DNA of 64,000 nt from Bacillus sp. es.036 (GTDB lineage: Bacteria; Bacillota; Bacilli; Bacillales; Guptibacillaceae): contig NZ_PDIZ01000001.1 of assembly GCF_002563635.1 (NCBI RefSeq), forward strand, positions 1,736,001 to 1,800,000. The letters run 5' to 3'. The position numbers were made by a program, and so were the translations under genes. Shown one piece after another: positions 35,847 through 45,270 of the stretch (the first letter of the stretch is position 1; the number at the start of each line of letters is the position of its first letter). The notes beneath the pieces were generated by a model. It made no database searches and was not told the origin of the DNA. It saw only the letters and a list, made by a program, of their open reading frames with translations.

Positions 35847-36992
35847 TTATTTGTATTTCTTTAGCTGATCACCGATCATATCTCCAAGAGAAAATGGAGC
35901 GTTTCCATCACTCTCTTTTTGATATTCTTCAACTTCGCTTGATACTTGTTCTGTCTCTAGAACTTTTATACTTAGTGAAATTCGCTTTTCATCGAGATTC
36001 ACATCGAGCACTTTCACTCGTACTGTTTCCCCCTCCGAAAGGACTTCCTGAGGCGTACCAATATGTTTGTTCGAGATTTCTGAAATGTGAACAAGTCCTT
36101 CAACGCCAGGAGCTACTTCAACAAATGCGCCAAAGCTAACTAGACGTTTTACAGTACCTTCAATTTCATCTCCAGTACTAAGCTTGCCCTTCACTTCTTC
36201 CCACGGTCCTGGAAGTGTTTCCTTTATGGATAGTGAAATTCTTTCGTTGTCACGATCAACAGAGAGAATTTTAACATTCACTTGCTGACCTTCTGTTACA
36301 ACTTCAGACGGTGTTTCCACACGATGGTGAGCCATCTGAGAGATGTGAACGAGTCCATCAACTCCACCGATATCGACAAATGCGCCAAAATCAGTTAATC
36401 GTTGAACCGTTCCCTCGACAACTTGTCCTGCTTGAAGAGATGCAAGCGTTTCTTGTTTTTTATGATCCGCTTCTTGTTCAAGAACGGCGCGATGTGATAG
36501 AATCACCTTCGCTTTCTCTGGATCAAACTCAACAATTTTCACACTCAGGCTTTTACCTTTGTAGTCTGAGAAATCTTCAACGTAGTGTCTTTCTACAAGG
36601 GAAGCGGGAATAAATCCGCGAACACCAAGATCAACTACAAGACCACCCTTAACCACGTCCGCAATTTCAACATCGAATGCCACAGAATTTTCATACTTGT
36701 CTTGCAGGGCATCCCATGCTTGATCAGCTTCGACTGCTTTCTTAGAAAGCACTAGTTCATCTTCAGAAACTTTGATTACTTTAACTTCTATTTCATCACC
36801 TTCTGAGAGCACGTCGCTAACCTTTTCGACGTGAAGGCTTGACAGTTCGCTGATTGGCAGCACTCCATCAACTTTAAAACCAACATCAACTGATGCGTGT
36901 TTCTCTTCGACTTTGGAGATTTTCCCAGTCACCACATCTCCAATTTCGAATGATTTGAACTCAGTCATTTCCTGATTCATCTCTTCACCCAT
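35847..36992 (-). CDS. ypfD: S1-domain RNA-binding protein YpfD (RpsA-like)
   Basis: 381 residues with four S1 RNA-binding domains in series; each begins with G-x-x-V-x-G and ends I-S-L-S-I-K-like segments (residues about 15-85, 100-170, 185-255, 270-340). It lacks the first two domains that tether E. coli S1 to the ribosome, as in other Bacillus YpfD. The ATG at 36992 has GGAGG at 9 nt; a TTG two codons earlier is too close. Confidence 0.93.
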   Translation of the reverse strand: MGEEMNQEMTEFKSFEIGDVVTGKISKVEEKHASVDVGFKVDGVLPISELSSLHVEKVSDVLSEGDEIEVKVIKVSEDELVLSKKAVEADQAWDALQDKYENSVAFDVEIADVVKGGLVVDLGVRGFIPASLVERHYVEDFSDYKGKSLSVKIVEFDPEKAKVILSHRAVLEQEADHKKQETLASLQAGQVVEGTVQRLTDFGAFVDIGGVDGLVHISQMAHHRVETPSEVVTEGQQVNVKILSVDRDNERISLSIKETLPGPWEEVKGKLSTGDEIEGTVKRLVSFGAFVEVAPGVEGLVHISEISNKHIGTPQEVLSEGETVRVKVLDVNLDEKRISLSIKVLETEQVSSEVEEYQKESDGNAPFSLGDMIGDQLKKYK

Positions 36993-37174
36993 TGACAAAC
37001 TCCTCCTTCAATCCAAAAGAAATAAAACTTTTCGATATGATTTATAAAAGTCTTCCACTGATAGCGAAAGAAATTTATTGAAAAGTTAAGCACCCTTTCC
37101 TCTAACTTTCACTAAAAATGACGGATTTGTCAAGTATCCTGACACATTTATTTAAATTTTTTAACAATATTGAA

Positions 37175-37759
37175 TTATTTATGATGAATTTCGATCAAAT
37201 CTTGGATTTCTTTCATGATTGCCTGCGTCGCTTTTTTTGCTGCACCCTGTTCTTCACGTAACGAAGAAAGGTCGACAGGTTTTCCATATACGATTTTCAA
37301 GCGACCAAATGGTTTATAAGAGCCCTGAATCGCGCAAGGGACAACTCTTACCTCAGGACGAAGTGCAAAAAAACCTGCTCCAGATAGACCCTCTCCTAGC
37401 TTTCCATCTTTGCTTCTTGTTCCTTCAGGAAATAAACCAACAACGCCGCCATCTTTTAGAAGCTTCATTCCGCTTCTAAGGGCTTGTTTATCACTCATGC
37501 CTCTTTTCACAGGAAAAGCGCCAACCTTATCAATCAACTTCCCAAGAATCGGAATAGAGAACAATTCTGATTTGGCCATGAAATGCACATCTCTCGGGAA
37601 CATCGCACCTACTAATGGTGGATCAAGGTTGTTAATATGATTTGAACAAAGGAGAATTCCCTTATCTTTCGGAACGTTTTCTCTTCCTACAACTGTAACT
37701 CGATTGAATAGCTTAAAATAAACGTGAAATAAGCCCTTCCCGACACCGTATAAACTCAC
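37175..37759 (-). CDS. plsC: 1-acyl-sn-glycerol-3-phosphate acyltransferase
   Basis: 194 residues. It acylates lysophosphatidate to phosphatidate, the step after PlsY. The N-H-I-N-N-L-D box near residue 37 (H-x4-D) and F-P-E-G-T-R-S near 110 are the catalytic and phosphate-binding motifs. The start is GTG with GGG 9 nt upstream, just past the cmk stop (4-nt gap), so it is in operon with cmk. Confidence 0.93.
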   Translation of the reverse strand: MSLYGVGKGLFHVYFKLFNRVTVVGRENVPKDKGILLCSNHINNLDPPLVGAMFPRDVHFMAKSELFSIPILGKLIDKVGAFPVKRGMSDKQALRSGMKLLKDGGVVGLFPEGTRSKDGKLGEGLSGAGFFALRPEVRVVPCAIQGSYKPFGRLKIVYGKPVDLSSLREEQGAAKKATQAIMKEIQDLIEIHHK

Positions 37760-37763
37760 GTCA

Positions 37764-38435
37764 TCATGCCCTTTCTTTCGCTAATTGTAAAATATGATCT
37801 ACAACATTTGAGATCGACATGGTGGTCGTATCAATTTCAATCGCATCGCTTGCTTTAACGAGAGGGGCTACTTCTCGCTCAGTATCACGCTTATCTCTTA
37901 ATGCAATTTCATCTTTTATCTGATCATAATCTGCTTCGATACCATTTTCAATTAGCTCTTTGTAACGTCGTGAAGCTCTTTCTTCTACTGAAGCAATTAA
38001 GAATACTTTAAGTTCAGACTTCGGAAGAACGTGTGTACCGATATCACGACCATCCATCACAACGCCACCTCGGTCTGCGAGTAATTTTTGTCGCTTCACC
38101 ATTTCTTCACGTACTTCACTTTGTCTTGCAACGAATGAAACATTGTTGGTTACGTGTGAAGATCGAATATCCGTTGTAACATCGGTATGGTCAACCAATA
38201 CAAGTTGCTCACTCTCGCCAACTTGAAGATCAATGACGGTAGTATCTAATAAATCTTTAAGCGCAGGGCCGTCTTCTAAATCAACTTTATTTTCAATAGC
38301 TTTAAAGGTTAAAGCACGGTACATTGCACCTGTATCAATGTAAAGAAATGTTAAATGATCGGCTACTTTTCTTGCTACAGTACTTTTACCAGCTCCAGCA
38401 GGTCCATCAATTGCTATATTTATTCGTTTGTTCAT
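37764..38435 (-). CDS. cmk: Cytidylate kinase
   Basis: 223 residues. It phosphorylates CMP and dCMP. P-loop G-P-A-G-A-G-K-S-T near residue 10, the NMP-binding I-D-T-G-A-M-Y-R near 34 and D-G-R-D-I-G-T near 128 are intact. GGAGG lies 10 nt ahead of the ATG. Followed by plsC and ypfD as in B. subtilis. Confidence 0.97.
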   Translation of the reverse strand: MNKRINIAIDGPAGAGKSTVARKVADHLTFLYIDTGAMYRALTFKAIENKVDLEDGPALKDLLDTTVIDLQVGESEQLVLVDHTDVTTDIRSSHVTNNVSFVARQSEVREEMVKRQKLLADRGGVVMDGRDIGTHVLPKSELKVFLIASVEERASRRYKELIENGIEADYDQIKDEIALRDKRDTEREVAPLVKASDAIEIDTTTMSISNVVDHILQLAKERA

Positions 38436-38494
38436 ATTCTTCTTGCCTCCAAATTCCGTTCAATCCTATTAAATCATCTAATCGACAACTTAAC

Positions 38495-38530
38495 GTACAA
38501 AAAAAGCAGGGTATCCTGCTTTCTTTGTAC
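38495..38530 (-). terminator. Terminator downstream of ypfB
   Basis: GTACAAAGAAAGCAGG and CCTGCTTTTTTTGTAC pair almost fully around a short loop, giving a hairpin with a T7 run on the minus strand. It separates ypfB from cmk. Confidence 0.8.
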
Positions 38531-38581
38531 GACCAAAATGTCATATTTATCATAACATAAGACATTTTATCGGTCTATTCA

Positions 38582-38749
38582 CTATTGACGCTTGATCAGA
38601 GGAGGCAAATCCTTCAATACACCTTCATAATAAATGGCTTTGCTAAGATAAATTCGAAAGTCCTCCTGAGTCAGTAACAACTGAGAGGCCATAAGAAAAA
38701 TAAATTGAATGACGATCAGTTTTATTAACATTTGTTCAAGTTTCGCCAT
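38582..38749 (-). CDS. ypfB: Small membrane protein YpfB (DUF5359)
   Basis: 55 residues: a short basic N terminus, one hydrophobic helix (residues about 9-27), then a Y-L-S-K-A-I-Y-Y-E-G-V cytoplasmic or outer tail. The Y-E-G-V element and place between ypeB and cmk match YpfB. The ribosome binding site GGGGTG is about 5 nt before the ATG. It lies 13 nt after the ypeB stop and may be co-transcribed with sleB-ypeB. Function unknown. Confidence 0.75.
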   Translation of the reverse strand: MAKLEQMLIKLIVIQFIFLMASQLLLTQEDFRIYLSKAIYYEGVLKDLPPLIKRQ

Positions 38750-38762
38750 TCTTTCACCCCAT

Positions 38763-40112
38763 TTATGCCGTTTCGTAATTCATCTCAGTACCGTCCATTT
38801 TTTCAACTCTTTCTTCTCGTCCATTTTCAACATTAATAAAAATTCGATACGTTTCATTTTCAATCGTACCCATAAATTCATAACATAATACTTCTTCTCC
38901 AAGGTCATTTTGTATGACGCCCAACCCTTCGTCCATCACTTGGACATTGGGATTCACTTGTTCTAATGCTTCGTTTCTTGATAATGTTGGGGGCTCGAGT
39001 TGTCTTTCATGATGATTCGTTAAATACTCTAGCGACTCGTATCCAGTAATATCACCATTGTCTAACGCCACCTTAATATGAACAGCATCAGGATAGATCG
39101 CAACATCATCTTGTTGGTACACAAATGTAAAGACGCCCATCCGATCATACTGACTACTTTCAGAAATGGTCATATTTGTGATGTCATGTTCTTTTAAGAA
39201 AGCCCTCGCTTGGTCTGCGGCTTCATTCAAGCTAAGCTTTTGTTCCCCGATTTCCCTATCCATTAGGATCCAGATCGGCTTTGCACCCTTTTGAGTAACA
39301 TCAAGATTGGTTGAGGATTTTTTGTCTTTGTTCTCAATTGAAAGACTATAGGCTTGATACTTTGATTCATCCCCCGTTCTGGTTATGTCTATTTTGGCTT
39401 TTGAATCAAGATCTAGAAAATCAATCACTTGTTGTTTGGCTTCTTTTTCACTAAGTTTCTTCCCTTTAATATTTTTATTTAGATTCTCTTTCTTGGTATT
39501 AAGCTGTGTCACTTCAGGTCCCCAGTTCACCTCACTATACCCTTCCACTTGCTTATCCACTGTCTTAAATCCATCTATGATTGTATTGTCTTGAGGCTGG
39601 GATTCGGAAGCTAGAGCAAGCTCTACGTCCATCCAGCGAAGATTATGATCGATTACCATCGCTTGAACTTTTCTTAATTCATTTTTGATATCCGTGGAAT
39701 GGCTGTGCAAATTCTTCAGCGTCTCATATTCTTCATCTGATAAGGGGTTTTCATCGAGATCTCGAACAGCTACTCGGTAACTAAATGAGCCGATATTCGT
39801 TAAAAACTCCTCTGTCTTGTTAAAAGGCATAAGAGTTAAAGGAAGCTGTCCCACGTCATTTTGAGCTTCTGAAGTTAAGCGCCACACTTCAGCTAACGCA
39901 GGCGAAAGACTACCACGAGAGTTCATTGCGAGTGTAGATCCAATCTTCTCTTCTAGTGCATCCATGTGAAAATTCAAATCATGAAATGCTCGTTGGTACG
40001 TATTTTCAGCATTAATAAGTACGGCATTTTTCTCCTGGTGTTCTTTGTATCCCCAATAACTTGTTCCGGCAACACCAACTGCAAGTACACCAATCAATAT
40101 TGAGCGAATCAA
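38763..40112 (-). CDS. ypeB: Germination protein YpeB
   Basis: 449 residues with an N-terminal membrane helix (residues 4-20) followed by a helical region and three PepSY-like repeats toward the C terminus (around 220-290, 300-370 and 375-445). YpeB stabilises and inhibits SleB in the dormant spore. The start is TTG with GGAGG 8 nt upstream. It follows sleB by 14 nt, the standard sleB-ypeB operon. Confidence 0.95.
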   Translation of the reverse strand: MIRSILIGVLAVGVAGTSYWGYKEHQEKNAVLINAENTYQRAFHDLNFHMDALEEKIGSTLAMNSRGSLSPALAEVWRLTSEAQNDVGQLPLTLMPFNKTEEFLTNIGSFSYRVAVRDLDENPLSDEEYETLKNLHSHSTDIKNELRKVQAMVIDHNLRWMDVELALASESQPQDNTIIDGFKTVDKQVEGYSEVNWGPEVTQLNTKKENLNKNIKGKKLSEKEAKQQVIDFLDLDSKAKIDITRTGDESKYQAYSLSIENKDKKSSTNLDVTQKGAKPIWILMDREIGEQKLSLNEAADQARAFLKEHDITNMTISESSQYDRMGVFTFVYQQDDVAIYPDAVHIKVALDNGDITGYESLEYLTNHHERQLEPPTLSRNEALEQVNPNVQVMDEGLGVIQNDLGEEVLCYEFMGTIENETYRIFINVENGREERVEKMDGTEMNYETA

Positions 40113-40126
40113 TTAAACCACCTCCA

Positions 40127-40897
40127 TTATTCACAGAATATATGTTTCCCAATTTGTTTGATTTGCGGTCTTGTCCATATCCATCCAGACGTAGCTGTAT
40201 TCGGATTAAAATAATAAAGCGCTTCTCCCGTTGGATCCCAGCCGTTTATCGCATCGATAACAGCTTCTTTTGCCTTTTCATTCGGCGTTAACCAAATTTG
40301 TCCATCTGAAACTGCTGTAAAAGCACGCGGTTCAAAAATAACGCCCGATACAGTGTTTGGAAATGATGCGCTTTGGACGCGGTTTAAGATGACTGCAGCA
40401 ACCGCAACTTGGCCTTCATATGGTTCTCCGCGCGCTTCTCCATAAACTGCATTTGCAAGAAGCTTAATATCATTCTGGGAATATCCTGAAGGCACATTCT
40501 TCGCCTGTACATTCGAGTCTTTTGGCTTACTTTGGTTCGCTTCTGATGCTTTAGGACTTTTGCCCCCCTGTCCAGGGTCATATTTTGTGGTTTTATTTAA
40601 CTTGGCCTTCATCTCTGGTCCAACAAGCCCATCAACATCCATTCCAAATTCGTATTGATAGTTTCTAACTGCCCAATACGTTCCCCAACCAAAAACCCCA
40701 TCAACTTTACCTGTATAAAAGCCAATATGCTTCAAACGTGCTTGAAGTTCAATAACGTCTGTTCCTGTCGCGCCCTTTTGAATAATTTGGTTTGAAAATG
40801 CACCTGCTTCATTGTCATCATCTAAAACCATGATAAGCGGTGCACAAATTAATCCGATTACCAAAGGGATTTTCAGAAAATTAAATGCCTTTCTCAT
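40127..40897 (-). CDS. sleB: Spore cortex-lytic enzyme SleB
   Basis: 256 residues. A signal peptide (residues about 7-25) is followed by a peptidoglycan-binding domain (G-A-T-G-T-D-V-I-E-L-Q near 42) and, after a linker, the SleB/CwlJ lytic transglycosylase domain with the catalytic Glu in V-Y-G-E-A-R-G-E-P near 150. It cleaves muramic-delta-lactam cortex during germination. GGGAGG 8 nt upstream supports the ATG at 40897; a longer frame to 40918 lacks a site. Confidence 0.96.
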   Translation of the reverse strand: MRKAFNFLKIPLVIGLICAPLIMVLDDDNEAGAFSNQIIQKGATGTDVIELQARLKHIGFYTGKVDGVFGWGTYWAVRNYQYEFGMDVDGLVGPEMKAKLNKTTKYDPGQGGKSPKASEANQSKPKDSNVQAKNVPSGYSQNDIKLLANAVYGEARGEPYEGQVAVAAVILNRVQSASFPNTVSGVIFEPRAFTAVSDGQIWLTPNEKAKEAVIDAINGWDPTGEALYYFNPNTATSGWIWTRPQIKQIGKHIFCE

Positions 40898-40934
40898 GCT
40901 GTGAACCTCCCTGATCATTCTGATTTCACACGTG

Positions 40935-40964
40935 TAGTTTTTGTAACGATAGGTATTTTATACA
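40935..40964 (-). promoter_or_regulatory. Sigma-G-like promoter for sleB-ypeB
   Basis: On the minus strand TGTATA (40959-40964) and AAAACTA (40935-40941) are 17 bp apart, each five of its consensus positions. sleB-ypeB is sigma-G-dependent in B. subtilis; the start would lie about 31 nt before the ATG. Confidence 0.5.
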
Positions 40965-41021
40965 AATGAAACGAATGACTAAGGATTTTTGTTAGTTGCC
41001 TTTCTCGCTTTGGATTTGATA

Positions 41022-41048
41022 CAAAAAAAAGATGCCCAGTGGGCACCT
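41022..41048 (-). terminator. Terminator of prsW
   Basis: GGTGCCCA and TGGGCATC (with a wobble) form a hairpin followed by eight Ts on the minus strand, just after the prsW stop. Confidence 0.85.
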
Positions 41049-41051
41049 TCG

Positions 41052-41738
41052 TTAGATTGGCATATTTTCTTTCGTTTGCATTAATTCTGCCTGATTGAGA
41101 TCTGCGGCTTTTATTTTTCTTAATCCAATAAACCACAGGATCAGCATAAAGGGGATCATTAAATAGATGGTATTACTGTTTACCTGAAGAACCAAAAAAT
41201 TATACGTACCATGAAAGATAAACGGTATGAATAAAGAAAGGGCAATCCATTTTCCAATCTTATTCTGCAACGAAAATTTCCCTCTACCTAAATAAGAACC
41301 CATCATTAAGCCAAATAAGGCGTGACTTGATACTGGCAAAAGAGCCCTCCACCATGCTTCCTGAATGCCATAGGCAAAAAGGTAAAATACATTCTCAACG
41401 GAGGCAAACCCTAGTGAAATTGCAACGCCATAGACAATCCCATCATAAAAATCACTAAATTCTATATGGATATAAACGGTAAAATAAAATATAAACCACT
41501 TTAAAAATTCTTCCAACAACCCCGACATTAAAAATGACTGACTGAATGGTGACTGTAAAAAATTCTCCACTTCAAATCCGTGCTGGATCACCATAACTGG
41601 AAACACAAGCATGGCCCCAAATACAAAACTTCTAACAACTGGGCCAATTGGCTCAGATTCATACTGATGCTGTTTAAGATAAAAAAAACAAAGAAGCGCA
41701 ATGCCTGGTGCTATTCCAGCAGTTATGGCTGCTAACAT
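41052..41738 (-). CDS. prsW: Intramembrane protease PrsW
   Basis: 228 residues with about seven or eight membrane helices. The glutamic-type PrsW motif E-E-F-L-K-W is near residue 76, and further conserved residues lie in F-A-S-V-E-N near 115 and H-A-L-F-G near 145. PrsW starts site-1 cleavage of anti-sigma factor RsiW in B. subtilis; no rsiW is present here. Position next to sleB-ypeB is conserved. Confidence 0.93.
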   Translation of the reverse strand: MLAAITAGIAPGIALLCFFYLKQHQYESEPIGPVVRSFVFGAMLVFPVMVIQHGFEVENFLQSPFSQSFLMSGLLEEFLKWFIFYFTVYIHIEFSDFYDGIVYGVAISLGFASVENVFYLFAYGIQEAWWRALLPVSSHALFGLMMGSYLGRGKFSLQNKIGKWIALSLFIPFIFHGTYNFLVLQVNSNTIYLMIPFMLILWFIGLRKIKAADLNQAELMQTKENMPI

Positions 41739-41863
41739 AGGCTTTCCCCATTTCTATCCCATACCTCTTTTAAAAGAAGATTCACTCTTACCTATACTTT
41801 TATAATCGTATCATGTTACTTTATTTAAGGAAACATTAATTAGGAAAATAATGAGGTGACGCT

Positions 41864-42835
41864 ATGAGTAAATTATTGATTATCCATACCGGAGGTACCA
41901 TTGCAATGGAGGAAAATAAGGATTCTGGTGCTGTTAATCCTGGGAAAGAAAATCCGTTAAACGCAACGCTTAACCAATTGTTAACAGGAGATGATGTTTT
42001 AATTGATGATTATATCAACATCCCCTCACCTCACATGACGCCAGAAACGATGTTTGCTATTGCAGAGAGAATTGAAACAAGAATAAAGGAAGAGCCTATT
42101 CGAGGCGTGGTCATTACCCATGGCACCGATACACTGGAAGAAACAGCTTATCTGTTAGATCTCGTGCTTCAGACAGATCTTCCTGTCGTCGTAACAGGCG
42201 CAATGCGATCAAGTAACGAGCTTGGCTCTGATGGACCTTATAACTTACTTTCTTCAATAAAAGTAGCATCCTGTCACGAAGCGAAGGGGAAAGGCGTTTT
42301 AGTTGTCTTAAACGATGAAATACATACTGCAAAAAACGTAACAAAAACCCACACGAGCAATGTATCTACTTTCCAAAGCCCTCAGTATGGACCAATTGGA
42401 ATCGTAACGAAGCAAAGAGTGTTCTTTCACCACACGTTAACGATGAGGGACCGTTATCACATATCCGGATTAACGAAAAAAGTTATGCTTTTAAAGGCTT
42501 ATGCCGGAATGGATTCGAAATTACTAATTGCTGCTGCTGAACTTGGCATTGACGGTATTGTGATAGAGGCTCTCGGACAGGGCAATTTACCTCCTGAGAT
42601 GATGGATGGGATTAATCATCTAAGAGCAAAAGGAATCGCAATCGTCATGGTTTCTCGCTGTTTTAACGGCATCGTTCAAGATGTATATGGATATACGGGC
42701 GGCGGGAAGCATTTGAAGGAACAAGGCGTCATCTTCTCAAACGGCTTGAATGGACAAAAAGCCCGCTTAAAATTGCTAGTTACACTTGAAGCAACTGGGG
42801 ATCCAAAGGAATTGCATAGCTTCTTCCTAAGATAA
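41864..42835 (+). CDS. Type I L-asparaginase
   Basis: 323 residues. It hydrolyses asparagine to aspartate and ammonia. H-T-G-G-T-I-A near residue 8 holds the nucleophilic Thr; T-H-G-T-D-T-L-E-E-T near 85 holds the second Thr and Asp. The catalytic Lys is not visible in the usual spot but A-M-R-S-S-N-E-L-G-S-D-G matches the family. No signal peptide, so the enzyme is cytoplasmic. GAGGTGA precedes the ATG. It is a single plus-strand gene between prsW and ypdA; ansA in B. subtilis lies elsewhere with ansB and ansR, so the symbol is withheld. Confidence 0.9.
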   Translation: MSKLLIIHTGGTIAMEENKDSGAVNPGKENPLNATLNQLLTGDDVLIDDYINIPSPHMTPETMFAIAERIETRIKEEPIRGVVITHGTDTLEETAYLLDLVLQTDLPVVVTGAMRSSNELGSDGPYNLLSSIKVASCHEAKGKGVLVVLNDEIHTAKNVTKTHTSNVSTFQSPQYGPIGIVTKQRVFFHHTLTMRDRYHISGLTKKVMLLKAYAGMDSKLLIAAAELGIDGIVIEALGQGNLPPEMMDGINHLRAKGIAIVMVSRCFNGIVQDVYGYTGGGKHLKEQGVIFSNGLNGQKARLKLLVTLEATGDPKELHSFFLR

Positions 42836-42857
42836 ACTCGCCCTTACGTTTCATATA

Positions 42858-42889
42858 CAAAAAACCTACCTTAATTGGTAGGTTTTTTT
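42858..42889. terminator. Bidirectional terminator between the asparaginase and ypdA
   Basis: AAACCTACC and GGTAGGTTT form a stem around TTAATT with long A and T runs. It overlaps the last codons of ypdA on the minus strand. Confidence 0.9.
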
Positions 42890-43869
42890 GCTTTCTTAAT
42901 TACTGAATTTGCAATCATCGCACCGTGTAACCTTCCATTTTCAATGAAAATTTCATTTGCATTGTTCCCAGCTGCAATTACACCTGCAATGTAGCAATTT
43001 TCTACATTTGTCTCCATCGTTTCCTTATTAAAGGTAGGACGACCACTTTGTTGATCAATCTGGATCCCGATCTTGGTAAGGAATGAATGATCAGGATGAT
43101 AGCCTGTCATGGCAAACACAAAATCATTTGGTATAGTTTTGTATTCTCCCATCACATCATATACAATTTCTTTTTCTCTTACTTCAACTAAAGAGGCATT
43201 AAACTCCATTGAAACTTTATTGTTTCTAACGAGAGCTTCAAATTCAGGCAAAATCCACGGTTTAACACTTTTAGAGTATTCTGCGCCTCTATAAAGAATC
43301 GTTACTCGCGCTCCCGCTTTTTCAAGTTCTAATGCTGCATCTACTGCAGAGTTTTTCCCACCGATGACCGCAACGTCCTGATCAAAATAGGGGTGTGGCT
43401 CTTTAAAATAATGCAGTACTTTATCAAGATTTTCCCCTTTGATGTCCATATAATTTGGACTATCATAATAACCAGTAGCGATTATTAAATGCTCAGCACG
43501 ATAGGTGATTTTTTTAGATTCATGTACTTTTTCAGTTTCGATGATAAAGGCGTCATCATTTTCCTTTGTAATGACGTTTGCTTTTTCGAAGGAATGAATT
43601 CTTAACTCTTTTCGCTTAGCCACGTCTCGATAATAAGCCAGAGCCTGGTTTCGCTTCGGTTTACGTTCTTCAATAATAAAAGGTACTTCTCCTATTTCAA
43701 GTTTCTCACTTGAACTAAAAAAAGTTTGGTGCGTGGGATAATGATAAATGGCGTTAACGATATTTCCTTTTTCAATAATTAAAGGGTCATATCCTTTATT
43801 CATTAATTCTATAGCTGCAGACATGCCACAAGGTCCTGCACCAATAATGACGATCTGTTCTTCTCTCAT
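42871..43869 (-). CDS. ypdA: YpdA-family bacillithiol disulfide reductase
   Basis: 332 residues, two-dinucleotide-binding flavoprotein. FAD motif G-A-G-P-C-G near residue 10 and NADPH motif G-G-K-N-S-A near 170 are intact; the Cys in P-C-G-M is a YpdA-family residue. YpdA (Bdr) is an NADPH-dependent bacillithiol disulfide reductase in Firmicutes. GGGAG 8 nt upstream supports the ATG at 43869 over a GTG nine bases earlier. Next to gudB as in B. subtilis. Confidence 0.92.
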   Translation of the reverse strand: MREEQIVIIGAGPCGMSAAIELMNKGYDPLIIEKGNIVNAIYHYPTHQTFFSSSEKLEIGEVPFIIEERKPKRNQALAYYRDVAKRKELRIHSFEKANVITKENDDAFIIETEKVHESKKITYRAEHLIIATGYYDSPNYMDIKGENLDKVLHYFKEPHPYFDQDVAVIGGKNSAVDAALELEKAGARVTILYRGAEYSKSVKPWILPEFEALVRNNKVSMEFNASLVEVREKEIVYDVMGEYKTIPNDFVFAMTGYHPDHSFLTKIGIQIDQQSGRPTFNKETMETNVENCYIAGVIAAGNNANEIFIENGRLHGAMIANSVIKKAKKPTN

Positions 43870-43934
43870 TTCTCTCACTCCCGAACCACTCCATAAGAAT
43901 TAGACCATTTCTTTATTATTATTCTACTCAGTAC

Positions 43935-43972
43935 AATAAAAAAATTCCCTACCTGAATGATAGGGAATTTTA
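43935..43972 (-). terminator. Terminator of gudB
   Basis: AAAATTCCCTA and TAGGGAATTTT form an 11-bp stem with a 9-nt loop, followed by Ts on the minus strand. It lies 18-55 nt past the gudB stop. Confidence 0.88.
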
Positions 43973-43989
43973 TTCCGAAAGGCAACTAT

Positions 43990-45270
43990 TTATATCCATC
44001 CTCTAAAACGAGAAGCTTCAGCCATTTTTCGCACGCCAACCATATAAGCGGAAAGCCTCATATCAACTCGGCGCGTTTCTGCCGTTCGATAGATCGAATT
44101 AAATGCGTTAACCATTACCTTTTCAAGCTTTGCTTCCACTTCTTCTTCTGTCCAATAATAACCTTGATTATTTTGAACCCATTCGAAATAAGAAACGGTT
44201 ACGCCGCCAGAACTAGCCAACACGTCTGGAACTAATAGAATGCCTCTATCTGTTAAAATCTTTGTTGCCTCAATTGTAGTTGGTCCATTTGCCGCTTCAA
44301 CAACAATGCTCGCTTTAATTTGGTGAGCGTTGTCTTCAGTAATTTGATTTTCAATTGCTGCCGGAACAAGAATATCACAATCAAGTTCAAGTAGTTCTTG
44401 GTTACTGATTGTCTCTTTAAAAAGCTTCGTTACTGTACCAAAGCTATCACGACGGTCGAGTAAGTAGTCGATATCCAGGCCTTCAGGATCATGTAAGGCG
44501 CCATACGCATCTGATATACCAACAATTTTCGCTCCAGCATCGTGCATAAACTTCGCAAGAAAGCTACCTGCATTTCCAAATCCCTGAATCACTACTCGTG
44601 CACCTTCTATTTTGATATCTTTTTTCTTAGCAGCTTCACGAATACAAATTGTAACACCTTTTGCAGTTGCAGATTCACGACCGTGAGATCCGCCTAGTAC
44701 TAATGGCTTACCAGTAATAAATCCAGGGGAATCAAATTCTCTTATGCGACTATACTCATCCATCATCCATGCCATAATTTGAGAATTTGTAAAAACATCT
44801 GGGGCAGGGATATCTTTTGTTGGTCCAACTATTTGACTAATCGCCCTTACATAACCACGGCTCAAACGCTCTAATTCTCTGAAAGACATTTCTCTCGGAT
44901 CACAGATAATGCCCCCCTTACCGCCACCATATGGAAGATCTACAATTCCTGCTTTTAAACTCATCCAGACTGAAAGTGCCTTTACTTCAGTTTCAGTCAC
45001 ATCTGGATGGAAACGAACGCCACCTTTAGTAGGTCCGACAGAATCATTGTGCTGAGCACGATACCCGGTAAATATTTTAATAGAGCCATCATCCATCCGA
45101 ATTGGAATCCGAACCGTCATTAATCTCATTGGTTCTTTCAATAATTCATACACTTCACTCGGATAGCCTAGTTTGTCCAGCGCTTCGTGAATGACCGATT
45201 GCGTCGACTCTAATACGTTCCGTTTCTTATTGTTTCCTTGTCCGTTGTCTGTTTCGTTTTTGTCGACCAT
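43990..45270 (-). CDS. gudB: NAD-specific glutamate dehydrogenase GudB
   Basis: 426 residues. It deaminates glutamate to 2-oxoglutarate. P-Y-G-G-G-K-G-G near residue 110 carries the substrate-binding lysines; G-F-G-N-A-G near 220 binds NAD. The site shows no 9-bp duplication like the one that inactivates gudB in laboratory B. subtilis, so this copy looks active. GGAGG 7 nt upstream supports the ATG at 45270. A cre-like sequence is about 200 bp upstream. Confidence 0.94.
   Translation of the reverse strand: MVDKNETDNGQGNNKKRNVLESTQSVIHEALDKLGYPSEVYELLKEPMRLMTVRIPIRMDDGSIKIFTGYRAQHNDSVGPTKGGVRFHPDVTETEVKALSVWMSLKAGIVDLPYGGGKGGIICDPREMSFRELERLSRGYVRAISQIVGPTKDIPAPDVFTNSQIMAWMMDEYSRIREFDSPGFITGKPLVLGGSHGRESATAKGVTICIREAAKKKDIKIEGARVVIQGFGNAGSFLAKFMHDAGAKIVGISDAYGALHDPEGLDIDYLLDRRDSFGTVTKLFKETISNQELLELDCDILVPAAIENQITEDNAHQIKASIVVEAANGPTTIEATKILTDRGILLVPDVLASSGGVTVSYFEWVQNNQGYYWTEEEVEAKLEKVMVNAFNSIYRTAETRRVDMRLSAYMVGVRKMAEASRFRGWI

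Noticed and set aside
37000-37174. TTGACA in the ypfD leader as a promoter
   Set aside because: No acceptable -10 lies 16-18 bp downstream.
40915-41136. 73-residue minus-strand frame upstream of sleB
   Set aside because: It crosses the prsW terminator and the sleB promoter, lacks a ribosome binding site and overlaps prsW out of frame.
43990-45270. Possible inactivating duplication in gudB as in laboratory B. subtilis
   Set aside because: The substrate- and NAD-binding segments read through normally with no repeated triplet block.
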